Below, one piece after another: positions 5,999 to 9,097 of a DNA stretch of 9,097 bases; position 1 is the stretch's first letter, and the number at the start of each line of letters is the position of its first letter. Source of the stretch: Acidobacteriota bacterium (lineage in GTDB: Bacteria > Acidobacteriota > Blastocatellia > Pyrinomonadales > Pyrinomonadaceae). The notes beneath the pieces were generated by a model. It did not search any database. It was not told where the DNA came from and saw only the letters and a program-made list of their open reading frames with translations. A program made the position numbers and the translations under genes. The stretch spans positions 1 to 9,097 of the forward strand of contig QHXL01000059.1 of NCBI GenBank assembly GCA_003222935.1, read 5' to 3'.

Positions 5999-8360
5999 GA
6001 AGCGGCGCGAGAAACTCGACAAAGTCATCACCGGTTTTGTCAGCCGGTTTGACCTGGCCGCCGACCTGTATGTCGCGCCAGCGTAGTGGGCCATTCACAC
6101 CGTAAAGGAGAACCCTAACTCGTTTCTGAGATCGCTCAACGGAAACTTCAACGAAACTTTGAAAGAACGGCGCCCGATTGAAATCGAAGGCTCCAGACAC
6201 CATCTCAGCATCAAACGGATAGCCATGGAACCATTGCATCCACGCGAGAAACGGCATCTTCCAGTACGGCGCTTCGTTGCGAATCTTGGTGGTGAGTTCA
6301 TCGGTGCGAGGGTAGAACGCGTATTCAGTGGTGAAGGGCTTATCGGGAAATCCAAGCGCCGTTCCGATACTCAAATAGGCACCGCCGCCCCCATTTACAA
6401 AGTGGAGCATGTCTTTCGACGTTCCATTCACCGTATGGTTCGTTTTGTAGAATTCAAAATCATGCGTGTCGCCGGCCATCACTATGTCGACCGCATAGCG
6501 CTTTAGAGTTTCGTGGATTTTATTGAACGGGTCATCTTCGGTCGCTTGATAGGCACCATTGACGTAAAACGGGTGGCCTAATACGACCATTTTGAAATTG
6601 TTGCCGGCCCGTGCCAGGGCGCTTTCAAGCCACGCCGCTTCCTTCATATCGAGCGTGCGCAAAATTCCGGTATCGACAGCGATGAGTGAAAACCCCGTCG
6701 TATGCATTTCAAAAAATGGACCGCGTTGCAAACCGTTTCTTACGCCGTAGTACTCACGCAGGCGTTTTGCTTCGGCAGTCATTTCAGCAAAGCGCTGGTC
6801 AGTGGTGATCGCATCAGTGTTTAGATCTGCTGCCAGTCGTGCGCGAAGCGCCAGGATGGCAGAGTCGTGGTCCAGAAAGTTGGCGTTAAAGCCATCGTTT
6901 GCGTCGAACCAATCATGATTGCCGGGAATGGCGTAGATTGGCTTTCCAAAACCTTTGAACGGTAAATAGAAATTTGTTTCGTAGTCCTTCATCTTGCCGT
7001 CCGGGTAAATCACATCTGAAGAAACGACAAGAAACTTCACTTGCTCACGATTGCCAGCGGCGATGAGTTGATCGCGCAGGGACATTTGTGAGGGATCACC
7101 CTCGCCCGTGTCACCGATGACGATGAAACTGAAATCGCCTTCGTTGTTTACTCCTCCCGGTTCGACTGCGAAGATCTTTTCAGGGACAACTCCAGCGGCA
7201 AGCGACGCTTTTTCGACATCTACAATCGTTCGTTCTCGCCAAACGTCCACCCGTTTTTCAGTAATCCTCTGCCAGACGCCTGAAGCCCAATTCTCAGAAT
7301 TGAAGTACCAACTAAATCCCCAAATAGAATTCACGGCAATGAGGATCGCTGTTAGTGGCAGGCCAAGGCGCAGAACTTGCCAAAACGCATAGTTAAGGGA
7401 AGCACGAAGCTGGCTCATCTCAAGGGAGAATTTCATCCTGACTGCGAGCCAGTATCTCAACACATGCTCGCCAGGAGAGGGAGTCTTCGATTGTTCGTAG
7501 AGGCTACTAAAACGTCGCCTGGCGGTGCGTTCAACTGGTCGAGTTAATTTGCGCCAAAAGAGTCTGATGGGAAGTATGAGAACAGTCGCCAGGATCAGTG
7601 CTACAAGTGCATCTCCGATCACAGCCGAGAACGGTGAAATAAAACCGATAAAACTCCACTTAGCCTCAGTCCTCAGGACATGAATGATAAAAAATACTCC
7701 GAGTATCATCAGGCATGACACAACGTTCTGACTACTTGCTATAACCTGGCGCTCGACTAGAGCGTCCTGCATTTCCTTCACTGCATCGCTCGGGTCAAGT
7801 CGCAGTCGTTTGTCGGGGTGTAGACGAGTGTCGGGTTTGGAACCCGTCGACTCGGGGTCTTTATCTGGAAGCAGAAACATCGTCCAGCCGTGGACCATGA
7901 GCCTCAACCCCAGGACCACACCGATCGCCACAAGTCCGAACTTCGCGCTAATCAGGTACCAGATCAATAATCCGAGTACTAAAGTGAAGATCCCGTTGAA
8001 GAGACTCCACCACCGATCAGTGCCGGAGAGTTTGTAGGCCCCGACGATTCGGCTGACGCCGTCGACTAAAAAGAAAAGGCTAACCGCTACCAACAAACCC
8101 GATAACACCAGCTTGGGACTAAGAAAGAGCACTACTCCAAGAAAAATGCTCGCAACCCCGGCAACATAGTTGAGCACCGAAGTGGCTTTATCCGCGGAGC
8201 GGAGTGTCTCCACAAACTGAAATAGTCCTGCTGCAATCAACGCGATTCCGAGCAGCGCAATAACCCACCCACCAACAAAGATCGGCATGAACAGAACGAT
8301 CAGCCCTAAGGCGAATACGGCAACGCCTATCGCCCTATGCCCGATCAATTTCTTCTTCAT
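5994..8360 (-). CDS. HdeD/DUF308-like membrane protein fused to a calcineurin-like phosphoesterase
   Basis: A 788-residue protein. Residues 1-165 are six or so tightly packed hydrophobic helices in paired repeats (GHRAIGVAVFALGLIVLF; LNYVAGVASIFLGVVLFL; WWSLFNGIFTLVLGLLIW), the pattern of HdeD/DUF308 proteins. A charged loop spans about 166-205. Further spans lie at about 210-229, 245-266 and 330-352. Residues 408-650 carry metallophosphoesterase motifs in order: IGDTGEGD (D417), SSDVIYPDG (D449), PGNHDW (N481, H482), LGHPFY (H596) and AGDTHDF (D631, H633). Compared with the canonical D-x-H, G-D-x-x-D/Y, G-N-H-D/E, H and G-H-x-H set, the first His is G, the second-motif Gly is S, and the last motif is GDTH. 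Metal binding is still plausible because GNHD and the later histidines are kept. About 9 spans and a basic N-terminus would place the enzyme outside the cytoplasm (inference). A beta-rich tail follows 700. The substrate is unknown. Start ATG at 8360; no strong ribosome binding site is visible. Confidence 0.85.
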   Translation of the reverse strand: MKKKLIGHRAIGVAVFALGLIVLFMPIFVGGWVIALLGIALIAAGLFQFVETLRSADKATSVLNYVAGVASIFLGVVLFLSPKLVLSGLLVAVSLFFLVDGVSRIVGAYKLSGTDRWWSLFNGIFTLVLGLLIWYLISAKFGLVAIGVVLGLRLMVHGWTMFLLPDKDPESTGSKPDTRLHPDKRLRLDPSDAVKEMQDALVERQVIASSQNVVSCLMILGVFFIIHVLRTEAKWSFIGFISPFSAVIGDALVALILATVLILPIRLFWRKLTRPVERTARRRFSSLYEQSKTPSPGEHVLRYWLAVRMKFSLEMSQLRASLNYAFWQVLRLGLPLTAILIAVNSIWGFSWYFNSENWASGVWQRITEKRVDVWRERTIVDVEKASLAAGVVPEKIFAVEPGGVNNEGDFSFIVIGDTGEGDPSQMSLRDQLIAAGNREQVKFLVVSSDVIYPDGKMKDYETNFYLPFKGFGKPIYAIPGNHDWFDANDGFNANFLDHDSAILALRARLAADLNTDAITTDQRFAEMTAEAKRLREYYGVRNGLQRGPFFEMHTTGFSLIAVDTGILRTLDMKEAAWLESALARAGNNFKMVVLGHPFYVNGAYQATEDDPFNKIHETLKRYAVDIVMAGDTHDFEFYKTNHTVNGTSKDMLHFVNGGGGAYLSIGTALGFPDKPFTTEYAFYPRTDELTTKIRNEAPYWKMPFLAWMQWFHGYPFDAEMVSGAFDFNRAPFFQSFVEVSVERSQKRVRVLLYGVNGPLRWRDIQVGGQVKPADKTGDDFVEFLAPLP

Positions 8361-8796
8361 CGTTTGATTCTACTCACAATGAGTTAGATCGTTTCCTGGT
8401 GAAACGGGTAAGACCATCTCAATCGTTATGAACCGCAATCGCTATGGCTCGGTTCCGATTGTAATTCAGTTATTTGCGAAGATAAGGGTTTCTGGGCTCT
8501 TAACGAATACCTTAGATTTGGTATTTCACAAAGGCATTCTCTGTACAGGTTAAAGAACCGCAGCATGCAGAGGAGCGATGGCCCGCGCTTGGACCGACGT
8601 GGACAAGAACTCGCTACACGTTTCAGACGTGCAAATGCTATCAAAACCTTATCAGAATGCTGAATGTGAGGCTGTTTGGTTAGGCCGCGATCTATTTTTC
8701 TGAGGGGCGTGGCATTCACTGGCGCAGTTTTGATCTCCAGCCGTAGACGGGTAGTTCGCGCAAAAGAATGCGGACGACAGTGAACATCTCAAAGGT
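8361..8796. other. Intergenic region without a supported gene
   Basis: It presumably holds the promoter of the HdeD-phosphoesterase gene, but I cannot pick out a convincing -35/-10 pair. One small hairpin, CACGT-TTCAG-ACGTG, lies at 8617-8631. A 97-codon minus-strand frame (8719-8426) has no recognisable domain, an Arg/Ser/Cys-rich composition typical of non-coding frames, and no ribosome binding site. Confidence 0.5.
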
Positions 8797-9097
8797 TCAT
8801 TGCGATGGCAACTGACCACAGCTCAGAGCCTCGATCTCCACAATGCGACTGTAGTGACCGGCATTGTTGAGTGCGTCCTGGACCACCACCCGGATCTTCG
8901 CCGTAGTCAATTCCGGAAATACGAACCGGCGCTTCACTTGCCGATTACCGGTCACCACTCCGCCGGGAATATCGAGCCACTCCGTACCCGTCCAGTACTG
9001 TACCCGGAAGTTACTGATCCCATATTGTGTGAAACGCGTGGTGTCGCTAACCTTCGTGCCCGAGTTGAAGTCGTCCTTTAGTGTGTAGACCACGATC
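8797..9097 (-). CDS. F5/8 type C (discoidin-like) domain protein, C-terminal part
   Basis: The frame is open to the right edge. The GTG at 9093 is preceded by an in-frame Ile codon and begins in the middle of a beta strand (V-V-Y-T-L-K-D), so the real start lies outside the window. What is visible is the second half of a galactose-binding-like F5/8 type C module: YGISNFRVQYWTGTEWLDIPG, TTAKIRVVV and YSRIVEIEAL, ending eight residues later with CGQLPSQ. Such domains are usually the carbohydrate-binding C-terminus of secreted glycoside hydrolases or other exported enzymes. The catalytic part cannot be seen, so the full product is unknown. It shares orientation with the HdeD-phosphoesterase gene but is separated by about 440 bp, so it is probably a separate unit. 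Confidence 0.75.
   Translation of the reverse strand, partial: IVVYTLKDDFNSGTKVSDTTRFTQYGISNFRVQYWTGTEWLDIPGGVVTGNRQVKRRFVFPELTTAKIRVVVQDALNNAGHYSRIVEIEALSCGQLPSQ

Noticed and set aside
8426..8719. 97-codon minus-strand reading frame as a small gene
   Set aside because: No domain, no ribosome binding site, Arg/Ser/Cys-rich composition and no sign of coding bias.

Overview
The window is about 9.1 kb of bacterial chromosome. Its gene content suggests Acidobacteriota, perhaps a Blastocatellia-type lineage. This is inferred from the winged-helix/TolB-like/TPR regulator, the secreted repeat-domain protein, the HdeD-phosphoesterase fusion and the F5/8-type C domain, not from a marker gene. There are no rRNA or tRNA genes and no CRISPR array.

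Layout: (1) Positions 1-2069 (+) hold a membrane-anchored transcriptional regulator whose N-terminus lies left of the window. (2) Positions 2070-3155 are a mobile/repeat island. A stand-alone IS200-type HUH tyrosine transposase (minus strand, 2418-2900) lies between short palindromes of the form CACTCC-loop-GGAGTG: five on its left at a 52-54 bp period and three on its right. The unit on the right is an inverted copy of the unit on the left. (3) Positions 3156-3592 (-) are a DUF4126-type membrane protein gene broken by a frameshift and small deletion. (4) Positions 3620-5053 (-) encode a secreted Ig/IPT-like protein with a C-terminal cluster of 14 cysteines and a calcium-binding-type Asp loop. 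(5) Positions 5054-5309 are intergenic. They hold a second two-palindrome module with the same 62 bp spacing as the one at 3036-3112, followed by a 22-nt relic matching the 3' end of the DUF4126 gene. (6) Positions 5310-5915 (-) encode a membrane-anchored histidine phosphatase. (7) Positions 5994-8360 (-) encode a large fusion of an HdeD/DUF308-like membrane region with a calcineurin-like phosphoesterase. (8) Positions 8361-8796 carry no supported gene. (9) Positions 8797-9097 (-) are the C-terminal end of a protein with an F5/8-type C (discoidin-like) domain that continues past the right edge.

The minus-strand genes from 8360 down to 3156 could be one or two transcription units. The HdeD-phosphoesterase and the histidine phosphatase are only 78 nt apart, both look membrane-bound, and both carry hydrolase domains. 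The most distinctive feature is the transposase-plus-palindrome system. It resembles REP/RAYT organisation (a HUH transposase flanked by inverted palindromic repeats), but the transposase has an IS200-like MPDHLH signature, and its own stop codon lies in the loop of one palindrome.
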